Source: Candidatus Paracaedibacteraceae bacterium (GTDB lineage Bacteria; Pseudomonadota; Alphaproteobacteria; Paracaedibacterales; CAIOTO01). Taken from it: a stretch of DNA of 64,000 nt. Of the stretch, positions 46,301 through 54,342 are shown in pieces. Location: contig JAUYTZ010000009.1 in the NCBI GenBank assembly GCA_030694965.1, positions 130,427 to 194,426 on the forward strand, read 5' to 3'. The stretch's first letter is position 1. Every line of letters begins with the position of its first letter. Below the pieces are notes generated by a model. It did not search any database. It worked only from the letters and a program-made list of their open reading frames with translations, and was not told the DNA's origin. Made by a program: the position numbers and the translations under genes.

Positions 46301-46480
46301 TTCTATAATATCAGGACCAGCGCCAGTCATTTGAGTTTCAATAGTCAAGAATACGCTTTCAAAATTAGGATATTCTTGAACAGGTAAACGTATAAAACCA
46401 ACTGTTCCCATAAGAATAACAACTAAGGTCAAGACCCAAGCTAATACTGGGCGTTGAATGCAAACTTCAGATAATTTCAT
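43331..46480 (-). CDS. RND multidrug efflux transporter (AcrB/HAE1 family)
   Basis: Inner-membrane proton-driven pump, trimeric in the family. Twelve helices with two large periplasmic loops in 1049 aa. [34 protein letters not shown] is transmembrane helix 4 with the proton-relay Asp pair. [21 protein letters not shown] and [23 protein letters not shown] are also standard. Substrates are not readable. It partners with the adaptor gene 15 bp upstream; no outer-membrane TolC-like gene is present in the window. Confidence 0.94.
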   Translation of the reverse strand: [1049 protein letters not shown]

Positions 46481-46495
46481 AGAAAATATGCCTCG

Positions 46496-47836
46496 TTATT
46501 TATTTAGATCAGATTTAGCTGTCTTCTTAACTTTTGTTGTTTCAACAGCTTTAATGGAGGCTGTGTTTGTATTTGCTGTGACAGTTGTTTCAACTTTCGG
46601 CATTTCTACAGGAGGTTCTTTTTTTGCTTTTTCTTTTTCTTTAGTTTCTTTATTAGTCTTCAGCATTGTCTCTTTGTCAGCTTTTTTTTTAGCTTCACGC
46701 GCTATTTCTTCTTTATCGTTGATAACTCTTACGCGAACACCTTCAACCAAGCGTGTATGTCCTGATGTTACAACAATTTCACCTTGTTGTACGCCGGCCA
46801 CTATTTCAACCATGTTTTTTTCACGAACACCTGTTTTTACAGGTTTGCGACGCGCTTTTCCTTTTTCAACAACCCAAACAAACTCAATTGTTCCTTCACG
46901 AAGAATGGCCGCTTCGTCAACCATTGGAGTATTGCTGCGTTCACCAATAATAAGGCTTACATTTGCAAATAAGCCAGCAAGCAGATTATTGTTATCATTT
47001 TCTGTGGTTGCTCGTAAAGCAAGACTGTGGCTGTCTGAATCAACTTTTGAGTCAACGGCTTCAACAGATGCATGGAACACGCGATCTTTAAATGCGTCAA
47101 TTGTTATTTCAGCTGATTGTCCAACTCCTACATCATGAACGAATTTTTCTGGAACTTTAAAGTCTATTTTCATTGGATTAGTTTGTACCAGTGTAACAAG
47201 CTCTGCCCCTCGTTGTACGAATCCTCCAAGGCTAACGTCTTCTTTTATAATACCAATTTGACCACTAAAAGGTGCTTTTATAATTGTTTTTTCAAGCTTT
47301 GCTTTTGCAACAGCAACACGTGCTGTTGTTGCGTCAAGTTTGCCCTTCATTTCGTCGAAGTCTTTTGTGCTTCCAAATTTTTGCTCGTGCAATTTTGATA
47401 TGCGATCATAGTTCGACTGTGCAAGTACTTGCTGTGCTTCTGCATCTTGTAGTTCAGCTTTATAGTCGGCATCTTCAAATTGAATAATAATATCGTCTTT
47501 TGTGACAGTGCCACCTTCTGTGAATTTTATTTCTTTAAGGCGCGCGTCAATTTCTGATTTAATAGCGACGTATTCACTTGCGCGTGTTTTACCAACAGCC
47601 GTAATGCGTTTTGTCATTGTACCCAGTGTAACAGGTGATGCTTCAACGTTTATTAAGCGGTCCGCGCGTGCTTGTGCAATATCTGTTGCGCAAAACCTTT
47701 CACGAATAACGTTAAGGGTCCCTCCCATCGCTTGGAAAATAACGCAAAATAAAAGAATGCCTACGCCTAAGCCGAGAAAGAAAAATACAATTTTACGACG
47801 TTTGGTGAGAGACAAATCATTATAATAATTTCGCAT
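46496..47836 (-). CDS. RND efflux membrane-fusion (adaptor) protein
   Basis: HlyD/AcrA-type periplasmic adaptor anchored by one helix (residues 16-38, FFFLGLGVGILLFCVIFQAMGG). The lipoyl halves are KFTEGGTVTKDDIIIQFEDADYKAELQDAEAQ and IIKAPFSGQIGIIKEDVSLGGFVQRGAELVTLVQ, flanking a coiled-coil hairpin of about 50 residues. A beta-barrel and membrane-proximal domain follow. The last 75 residues are an unusual Lys/Glu/Thr-rich tail (IAREAKKKADKETML...) not typical of the family. It starts the operon with the pump. Confidence 0.93.
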   Translation of the reverse strand: MRNYYNDLSLTKRRKIVFFFLGLGVGILLFCVIFQAMGGTLNVIRERFCATDIAQARADRLINVEASPVTLGTMTKRITAVGKTRASEYVAIKSEIDARLKEIKFTEGGTVTKDDIIIQFEDADYKAELQDAEAQQVLAQSNYDRISKLHEQKFGSTKDFDEMKGKLDATTARVAVAKAKLEKTIIKAPFSGQIGIIKEDVSLGGFVQRGAELVTLVQTNPMKIDFKVPEKFVHDVGVGQSAEITIDAFKDRVFHASVEAVDSKVDSDSHSLALRATTENDNNNLLAGLFANVSLIIGERSNTPMVDEAAILREGTIEFVWVVEKGKARRKPVKTGVREKNMVEIVAGVQQGEIVVTSGHTRLVEGVRVRVINDKEEIAREAKKKADKETMLKTNKETKEKEKAKKEPPVEMPKVETTVTANTNTASIKAVETTKVKKTAKSDLNK

Positions 47837-48021
47837 ACAACTATTTCCCTTTTATACGATGCTGCTTTTATCTACTTGTTGGGTCTTAATTGACCTGTTT
47901 AGCGAGCATTAAGATCTACTATAACATAGTTCTTTGCAAAATTAGATACGGTAATTGCTCTTTTAAAACACAATTTCTTATTTTTTTGTTTTATTTTATT
48001 TTTTTAGATATACTAGTAATG

Positions 48022-48035
48022 TTTTTCATGAAAAA
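48022..48035. promoter_or_regulatory. Perfect 14-bp palindrome upstream of ftsE
   Basis: TTTTTCATGAAAAA lies in the 276-bp gap between the efflux operon and ftsE. Symmetry suits a dimeric repressor, but AT-rich DNA makes such palindromes frequent. Confidence 0.25.
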
Positions 48036-48112
48036 TGTTTTGATACATTGATTTTTAATATGCAAACATCTTAAAATGCAAATGCATGCTAAATTTATAA
48101 AGGTTAAAAGCA

Positions 48113-48856
48113 GTGACACAACGCCGTACTCCTGTTGAAATCGTTCGCTTCGACCACGTTAGCTTGTGTTATCCTGCAGGCATACCGGTTTTTTTTAATT
48201 TAAACTTTTCGCTTTACGAAGGAAGTTTTTATTTTCTAACTGGAGCCAGTGGTGCTGGAAAAACATCAATCATGAAATTGATTTATCGCGATCTAAGATC
48301 TTCGGGCGGAACGATTACAGTATTTGGCCATGATATTTCTGAAATCAATGACACGCAATTGCCTAAATTCAGACAAAAAATGGGGTTGGTTTTTCAAGAC
48401 TGTCGTTTGTTGCCACATCTTAACGCACTTGATAACGTTGCATTAGCGCTGCGTATTGCAGGTATGGATTTAAAACGTGCACGTGCTTATAGTAAAGAGT
48501 TGTTGCATTGGGTTGGTTTAGGTGACCATTTTGATTTTTACCCGCCGACATTATCAGATGGACAAAAGCAGCGTGTTGGTATTGCACGTGCAGTTATAAC
48601 AAGGCCTCTTGTTTTGTTAGCGGATGAGCCTACTGGAAATGTAGATGACAAATCTGCAAATAAATTAATTCTGTTGCTTGAAGAGCTAAATAAGATTGGA
48701 ACAACAGTAATGGTCGCAACACACAACAGAATGCTTGTTGAGTCATTTTCTCATCAAGAGTTGCATTTAGCGAAAGGTGAGTTGATTGTGAATAATGCAC
48801 AAGGAAATAGAAATAAAAGCACATATAATATACGCCCATATTCGAAAGCTGTATAA
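48113..48856 (+). CDS. ftsE: Cell-division ATP-binding protein FtsE
   Basis: ABC ATPase that with FtsX controls peptidoglycan hydrolases at the septum. Walker A LTGASGAGKTSIMKLIYRD, Q-loop LVFQDCRLLPHLNALDNVALAL, signature PTLSDGQKQRVGIARA, Walker B LLADEPTGNVDD and H-loop ATHN. LSDGQ instead of LSGGQ is common in FtsE. Start is GTG at 48113 with AAAGG 9 nt upstream. The length of 247 aa is slightly long because of a basic tail. Confidence 0.95.
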   Translation: MTQRRTPVEIVRFDHVSLCYPAGIPVFFNLNFSLYEGSFYFLTGASGAGKTSIMKLIYRDLRSSGGTITVFGHDISEINDTQLPKFRQKMGLVFQDCRLLPHLNALDNVALALRIAGMDLKRARAYSKELLHWVGLGDHFDFYPPTLSDGQKQRVGIARAVITRPLVLLADEPTGNVDDKSANKLILLLEELNKIGTTVMVATHNRMLVESFSHQELHLAKGELIVNNAQGNRNKSTYNIRPYSKAV

Positions 48857-48862
48857 AATAAG

Positions 48863-49762
48863 ATGATTAGAAAAAAAATCAAACGTAATGTAAGGTATAC
48901 CTTGACAGATATTCCTCTTGAACAAGAATCTGGAAGGAAGCATTTGCCTATATTAATGTGTCTTCTTGTGTTTCTTTTAATCATTGTTTTAGGTGCAGGA
49001 ACATCTATTAGTGGTGTATTGAAAAAATGGCAAAACTCCAATGATCAAAAAATTATAATTGAAATAACGCAAGATATCAATGTGCCTATTGATATTGAAC
49101 GGGTAAAAAAGATTTTACCAACTATTCCAGGAATTTCTTCTTTTGAAATCGTCAAAGATGATAAAATAATCCTTCTTTTAAAGCCGATTGGTGAAACAGA
49201 TACGCTAAAAGATTTAAAATCACCAATAGTTATAAACGTTGATCTTGACCCAAAGAGTACATTTAATATTACAGAAGCACAAAGATTGCTGAGCACTGTT
49301 GCCCCCAATTCACGTATAGAATCTCATGCAAAGTGGCATCAAACACTCATTAGCTTGACTAATTCTTTGTATATAATTGTTTACAATTTAATAGGATTTA
49401 TATTAATTGCAATTTTTACCATAGTAAGTCTTATGACAAGGGCATCTTTAAATGTGCACAGAAGTACAATTGATGTCTTACGTTTAATGGGTGCGCGAAA
49501 ACAATATATAGCAAGTTATTTTCAAAACAGCTCATTTTATTTGTGCCTTAAAGGCAGTTTTATGGGATTATTAATTGCTATTCCTACGCTTATTTTTATA
49601 GAATGGGTGTCAAAAGGACTTGGTATTCCAAAACTGTTTGGGGCAAGTACGGAGATATGGCTGTGGATTTTCCTTACATCAATACCATTCACTATTTCAT
49701 TTTTTGCCATGTTTGTGTCACGGTTAGCTGTTATTGGCACACTTATACGAATGGATGCATGA
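48863..49762 (+). CDS. ftsX: Cell-division permease-like protein FtsX
   Basis: Four-helix membrane partner of FtsE. First helix about residues 29-50 (ILMCLLVFLLIIVLGAGTSI), a periplasmic domain of about 120 residues, then three helices; STIDVLRLMGARKQYIASYFQNSSFYLCLKGSFMG is the conserved FtsX cytoplasmic loop and helix. It starts 6 bp after ftsE and its stop overlaps the next start as ATGA. Confidence 0.93.
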   Translation: MIRKKIKRNVRYTLTDIPLEQESGRKHLPILMCLLVFLLIIVLGAGTSISGVLKKWQNSNDQKIIIEITQDINVPIDIERVKKILPTIPGISSFEIVKDDKIILLLKPIGETDTLKDLKSPIVINVDLDPKSTFNITEAQRLLSTVAPNSRIESHAKWHQTLISLTNSLYIIVYNLIGFILIAIFTIVSLMTRASLNVHRSTIDVLRLMGARKQYIASYFQNSSFYLCLKGSFMGLLIAIPTLIFIEWVSKGLGIPKLFGASTEIWLWIFLTSIPFTISFFAMFVSRLAVIGTLIRMDA

Positions 49763-50340
49763 AACAGATTTTTCTTTATATTAAAATTGTTTCTTTAACG
49801 ATTGTTGCGATTATTTCATTGTATATGGTGGGATTTTTAATTTTTGCAACAACGCTTCCAACCCAGCCTTCTGATACTGCACAAAAAACAGATGCTATCG
49901 TAGTTTTAACAGGTGGTAAAGGACGGGTTGAACTTGGTTTTTCACTTTTAAATGCAGGCCTTGGAAATAAACTATTTATTTCTGGTGTGTATCCTGGTGT
50001 TGGTATGGAAACACTTATAAAGAAACAAAAAGTACCTGTGCATTTAACAAAACGTCTTGCTGACACAGAGCTTGATTATAGTGCGCAAGACACTGTTGGA
50101 AATGCTAAAGAAACAGCGAAGTGGGTGAGGGCTAATAATATCTACACTATTCGTCTTGTCACAGGTAATTACCATTTATGGCGTAGTTTAATCGAATTTA
50201 AACGCATATTACCTGACTTAGTTATTATTTCTCACCCCATCCCTGAGCAGCATTCGTTAAGTCAAAAAACATTTCCGTTATTATGGAATGAATATGTAAA
50301 GCTTAGTCTTGTTTGGTTTGGGTACAAACTAACGGTTTAG
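49759..50340 (+). CDS. YdcF-like DUF218 membrane protein
   Basis: An N-terminal helix (residues 5-28) anchors a DUF218 domain: KTDAIVVLTGGKGRVELGFSLL, LGNKLFISGVYPG, AQDTVGNAKETAKWV and LVTGNYHLWRSLIEF. ElyC/SanA/YdcF proteins of this family take part in envelope maintenance and possibly lipid carrier metabolism. Start overlaps ftsX by 4 bp, and ftsE-ftsX-DUF218 is a recurring alphaproteobacterial order. Confidence 0.9.
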   Translation: MKQIFLYIKIVSLTIVAIISLYMVGFLIFATTLPTQPSDTAQKTDAIVVLTGGKGRVELGFSLLNAGLGNKLFISGVYPGVGMETLIKKQKVPVHLTKRLADTELDYSAQDTVGNAKETAKWVRANNIYTIRLVTGNYHLWRSLIEFKRILPDLVIISHPIPEQHSLSQKTFPLLWNEYVKLSLVWFGYKLTV

Positions 50341-50434
50341 GTATTGGGTGGACGTGAAAATAGTTTTTTTAAATAAACCCATAAGCATTAATTCTCGTTT
50401 AAAAAATATACTACACGTTAAATTCTAATTTTGT

Positions 50435-51478
50435 TTAAAAACTGAATGATCCAAAATGTTTTAACCATGTTTCATCTCCATCGTAGAGTTGGCGAATATC
50501 TGCAATGCCGTTTTTTATCATGCAAAGACGCTCAAGTCCCATGCCAAACGCAAATCCTTGATATTCAAGTGGATCGACATCACAATTAGTGAGAACATTT
50601 GGATGCACCATGCCACAGCCTAAAAGTTCTAGCCAATCACCACCTTTGCCAATAACAAGTTTGCCATCTTTTCTTGTGCAAGCAATATCAACTTCAGCTG
50701 AGGGTTCTGTAAATGGAAAGAAGCTCGGACGAAAACGCACAGGAACATCTGCTACGCCAAATAGCGTACTGCAAAACTCACGAATGAGTCCTTTAAGGTG
50801 TCCCATATGTATATTCTTATCTAAAACAAGGCCTTCAATTTGGTGAAACATCGGCGTGTGCGTGGCATCTAAGTCATCGCTACGATAAACACGTCCTACT
50901 GAAATCAAGCGAAGAGGTGGTTTTTGTGTCGCAAGAGATCTAATTTGCACGGTTGATGTGTGTGTGCGTAAAAGATGTGTTGGGTGGTTTTGAATAAAAA
51001 AAGTATCATGATTTTGACGGGCCGGGTGATGGCTTGGAATGTTCAGTGCGTCAAAGTTATGCCATTCATCTTCAACTTCTGGTCCTTCAGCAAAAGTGAA
51101 CCCGCGCTTTTGGAAAAAATCAGCTATTTCTTCTTTTAGTGATGTCAGTGGATGGATGCGTCCGATTGAGCTGTTTTGCGTGAAAGATGAAAAAGGCAGT
51201 GTTATGTCAAGCGCTTCTGCATTTAATTTTTGTTTAATGGCGTGTGCTTCTAAAATTTGTGTTTGTGATTGAAAATTTTCAATGAGGGCATCACGTATCA
51301 CATTAATTTCAGCACCTTTGGCTTTTTTTTCTTCAATTGAAGGAAGTTGAGCAAGGCCTTTTAATGCTTGCGTAACGGCTCCGCTTTTGCCTAGCAATGC
51401 TGCTTTGAGTGCTTCAAGCTGGGGTAAATCAGTTGTTGTTTTTATTTGATTAAGCCAAGTGGGTAACTGAGATTGCAC
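50435..51478 (-). CDS. pheS: Phenylalanyl-tRNA synthetase alpha subunit
   Basis: Catalytic subunit of the (alpha-beta)2 enzyme charging tRNA-Phe. N-terminal coiled coil, then class II motifs: HPLTSLKEEIADFFQKRGF, the HTSTVQIRSLATQKPPLRLISVGRVYRSD motif 2, and FAFGMGLERLCMIKNGIADIRQLY motif 3. FRPSFFPFTEPSAEVDI carries the amino-acid pocket. Start is GTG at 51478 with AGGA 9 nt upstream. pheT, normally next, is not here: a convergent gene follows. Confidence 0.96.
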   Translation of the reverse strand: MQSQLPTWLNQIKTTTDLPQLEALKAALLGKSGAVTQALKGLAQLPSIEEKKAKGAEINVIRDALIENFQSQTQILEAHAIKQKLNAEALDITLPFSSFTQNSSIGRIHPLTSLKEEIADFFQKRGFTFAEGPEVEDEWHNFDALNIPSHHPARQNHDTFFIQNHPTHLLRTHTSTVQIRSLATQKPPLRLISVGRVYRSDDLDATHTPMFHQIEGLVLDKNIHMGHLKGLIREFCSTLFGVADVPVRFRPSFFPFTEPSAEVDIACTRKDGKLVIGKGGDWLELLGCGMVHPNVLTNCDVDPLEYQGFAFGMGLERLCMIKNGIADIRQLYDGDETWLKHFGSFSF

Positions 51479-51503
51479 GGCATTTATTCCTATACTTTAT
51501 GTT

Positions 51504-51542
51504 ATAAAAAAGCCCCAATACATATGTGCATGGGGCTTTTAT
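51504..51542 (-). terminator. Intrinsic terminator after rplT, ahead of pheS
   Basis: Minus strand: AAAAGCCCCA pairs with TGGGGCTTTT around a loop containing ACATATGT, followed by a T-run. It lies 34 bp after rplT and 26 bp before pheS. It either ends the rpmI-rplT transcript or attenuates readthrough into pheS. Confidence 0.85.
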
Positions 51543-51575
51543 GAGTAGTAGCTAATTTTAATTTATAAAATAAGA

Positions 51576-51935
51576 CTAAGCTGCTAATGCTTTTTTAGCT
51601 TTCTCAACAAGCACCTTGAAGGCTTCAGGTTGATTCATAGCTAAATCAGCCATGATTTTGCGGTCCACTTGAATACCAGCTTTACTTAAACCATTAATGA
51701 AAACAGAATAAGTTAAACCAAGTTCACGTACACCTGCATTGATACGTTGAATCCACAAACCGCGGAAATCGCGTTTCTTGTTACGACGGTCACGATAAGC
51801 ATATTGCAATGCTTTCTCAACACGTTGCAATGCAATGCGGAAACAGTTTTTTGAGCGGCCGCGGTAGCCCTTCGCCATTTTTAAAACTTTTTTGTGACGA
51901 GCGTGTGACGTGACGCCTCTTTTTACGCGTGACAT
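51576..51935 (-). CDS. rplT: 50S ribosomal protein L20
   Basis: 119-aa 23S rRNA-binding protein needed for 50S assembly. Starts [19 protein letters not shown] and holds [36 protein letters not shown] and the C-terminal [16 protein letters not shown]. Normal length. It follows rpmI by 13 bp; infC is not alongside. Confidence 0.98.
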   Translation of the reverse strand: MSRVKRGVTSHARHKKVLKMAKGYRGRSKNCFRIALQRVEKALQYAYRDRRNKKRDFRGLWIQRINAGVRELGLTYSVFINGLSKAGIQVDRKIMADLAMNQPEAFKVLVEKAKKALAA

Positions 51936-51948
51936 AGATTAGATCTCC

Positions 51949-52146
51949 TTATACGTGTAAAAAGTAGGATTTGACTTTTTTTGCATCACTTGGGTGCATA
52001 ATAGTCATACCGCGTGCATTACGAATCATTTTATTAGTACGCTTACGCATACCATGACGCTTACCAGCTTGCCCCATTTTGACAAGTCCGGAACCAGTTA
52101 CGCGAAAACGCTTTTTAGCGCTGCTTTTGGTTTTCATTTTGGGCAT
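51949..52146 (-). CDS. rpmI: 50S ribosomal protein L35
   Basis: 65-aa protein beginning [20 protein letters not shown] and ending KVKSYFLHV, typical of L35. AAGGGGAAAAA immediately precedes the ATG. The frame is open upstream ([11 protein letters not shown]...) but that part is unrelated and would bury this site. Confidence 0.97.
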   Translation of the reverse strand: MPKMKTKSSAKKRFRVTGSGLVKMGQAGKRHGMRKRTNKMIRNARGMTIMHPSDAKKVKSYFLHV

Positions 52147-52334
52147 TTTTTTCCCCTTAAGGTTAAATTTAACTTTTCGTAGATTAGGCATGCCCGGGTT
52201 TTTAATATCATTGGTTGTTAAAGACCGCTGATCTACCCTTGCCACGCTACGATTTCAAAGTAAAAAAAGTATAAAATTTATTAGAGGTAAAGTCAAGTTT
52301 TTCCTAATGTTTAAAAAAAGAAAGAAGGCTTTTT

Positions 52335-53606
52335 TTAAGCTTCTGCTGCTACTTTGTACCGTTCAATATGAGCACCACACTGTGTCAACTTTTGTTCAAG
52401 CTTTTCATAACCACGGTCTAAGTGGTACACACGACTTAATACGGTATCCCCCTTAGCAGCAAGGCCTGCCAAAACCAGCGACACAGATGCCCGTAAATCA
52501 GTCGCCATTACCTCAGCACCACTAAGTTGTGAAACGCCCCGAACTAAGGCTGATGATCCATGCACTGTAATGTTAGCACCCATACGTGCCAATTCGGGAA
52601 CATGCATAAATCGATTTTCAAAAATTGTTTCTGTAATCATTGACGCGCCGGTACAAAGTGTCATGAGTGCCATCATTTGTGCTTGAATGTCTGTTGCAAA
52701 GCCAGGGTACGGCTCTGTTATAACATCAACACCTGTGATAATGCCTGAATTTGCTTTAATTGAGAAACCATTTGGTGTTTCCTTAATGATTGCACCTGCA
52801 CGTGCTAACGCTTCGCTAACCGTTGGGATAAGTGACAAGTCTGTGTGAGTAAGGGTAAGTTCACCTTGTGTGATGATCGCGCCAATAGCATAAGTTGCCG
52901 TTTCAATGCGATCTGCAATAACACTGTGTGATGTACCATTAAGCTTTTCGACACCTTGAATAATTATGCGATCTGTACCTGCGCCTTCAATAATTGCTCC
53001 CATACCTTTTAGGCAATTGGCAAGATCTATTATTTCAGGTTCACGTGCTGCATTTATGAGGACTGTTTCTCCTTTAGCTAGTGTTGCTGCCATAAGCAAG
53101 TTTTCAGTAGCAGTCACAGATACCATTGGCATGCTAATTGTTGCGCCAACTAAACCATTTGGCGCTGAGGCATTAATATAACCTTCTGATAATTCAATTT
53201 GTGCACCAAGTTTTTGCAAGCCTTTTATGTGAACGTCAACAGGACGCGTGCCGATAGCACAACCACCTGGTAATGAAACACGTGCAACACCAAAACGTGC
53301 AATAAGCGGTCCAAGAACAAGAATTGATGCACGCATGCGACGGACAAGATCATATGGAGCCGTTGTGTTTGTGATATTGTCTGAGTTAATCCCAATATTG
53401 TTGCCATCAACAGATATAATGCAGCCATGTTGTGTTAATAAATCTACCATAGATGTAATATCCGCAAGCTGCGGGACATTTGATAAATTGTATTGTCCTT
53501 CGCAAAGTAACCCTGCTGCAAGTAAAGGTAGCGCCGCATTTTTAGCGCCGCTAATTTGTATAGAGCCATTGAGTGGTGTTCCACCACGAATAAGAATGCG
53601 ATCCAT
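52335..53606 (-). CDS. murA: UDP-N-acetylglucosamine 1-carboxyvinyltransferase
   Basis: First committed step of peptidoglycan synthesis, target of fosfomycin. Substrate motif [16 protein letters not shown], the reactive Cys in [25 protein letters not shown], and [17 protein letters not shown]. The length of 423 aa is normal. Presence of the Cys suggests fosfomycin sensitivity in the family sense. A 70-bp gap containing a GC-rich inverted repeat separates it from dcd. Confidence 0.97.
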   Translation of the reverse strand: MDRILIRGGTPLNGSIQISGAKNAALPLLAAGLLCEGQYNLSNVPQLADITSMVDLLTQHGCIISVDGNNIGINSDNITNTTAPYDLVRRMRASILVLGPLIARFGVARVSLPGGCAIGTRPVDVHIKGLQKLGAQIELSEGYINASAPNGLVGATISMPMVSVTATENLLMAATLAKGETVLINAAREPEIIDLANCLKGMGAIIEGAGTDRIIIQGVEKLNGTSHSVIADRIETATYAIGAIITQGELTLTHTDLSLIPTVSEALARAGAIIKETPNGFSIKANSGIITGVDVITEPYPGFATDIQAQMMALMTLCTGASMITETIFENRFMHVPELARMGANITVHGSSALVRGVSQLSGAEVMATDLRASVSLVLAGLAAKGDTVLSRVYHLDRGYEKLEQKLTQCGAHIERYKVAAEA

Positions 53607-53637
53607 TTTTTCTTCTTTTATATTGAGGTTGATCGTT

Positions 53638-53663
53638 GAAAATCCCGCTATTGTGGGAGGTTT
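53638..53663 (-). other. GC-rich imperfect hairpin between dcd and murA
   Basis: Minus-strand CCTCCCAC-AATA-GCGGGATTTT forms a short stem followed by Ts. It could end the dcd transcript or be a dispersed palindrome related to that near lon (shared CGGGA). Confidence 0.35.
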
Positions 53664-53675
53664 TTATACATTTTA

Positions 53676-54227
53676 TTACAGACGTGGTAATGTCACGCCC
53701 TTTTGCCCCATGTATTTTCCACTGCGATCTTTGTAGGATACATCGCATTCACGGTCAGCTTTAAAGAAGAGAAATTGGCAAACACCTTCATTTGCGTAGA
53801 TTTTAGCTGGCAATGGGGTTGTGTTAGAAAATTCTAATGTAACGTGACCTTCCCATTCAGGTTCAAGTGGAGTTACGTTTACAATAATACCACAGCGTGC
53901 GTACGTTGATTTGCCAAGGCAAATAACTAAAACATCTCGAGGGATTCTAAAATATTCAACGGTTCGACCAAGAGCAAAACTGTTTGGTGGAATAATGCAA
54001 ACATCCGTATCTCGTTCAACAAAACTATCTTCAGCAAAGTTTTTTGGGTCAACAACTGCGCTATTCACATTTGTAAAAATTTTAAATTCTGGAGCTACAC
54101 GCGCATCATAACCATAAGAAGAAACGCCATAAGAGATAATTCCATCACGTTTTTGGCATTCGATAAAAGGCTCAATCATGCCTTTTTTGGCTTGTTCACG
54201 GATCCAGTGGTCAGCTTGTATTGACAA
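53676..54227 (-). CDS. dcd: dCTP deaminase
   Basis: Makes dUTP from dCTP. Reads [100 protein letters not shown] (with the catalytic Glu in this stretch) and [11 protein letters not shown]. The length of 183 aa is right for the E. coli-type enzyme. Confidence 0.96.
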   Translation of the reverse strand: MSIQADHWIREQAKKGMIEPFIECQKRDGIISYGVSSYGYDARVAPEFKIFTNVNSAVVDPKNFAEDSFVERDTDVCIIPPNSFALGRTVEYFRIPRDVLVICLGKSTYARCGIIVNVTPLEPEWEGHVTLEFSNTTPLPAKIYANEGVCQFLFFKADRECDVSYKDRSGKYMGQKGVTLPRL

Positions 54228-54342
54228 TGCACGTCGCTTTCAAAAAAGTTTATTAGATAGTGATATCATGATTATGGTTAGTCAGCAAGATTGACGCATT
54301 GTTTTTTTAATAAATGTATTTGATAATTTGCTTTTGCCTGAA

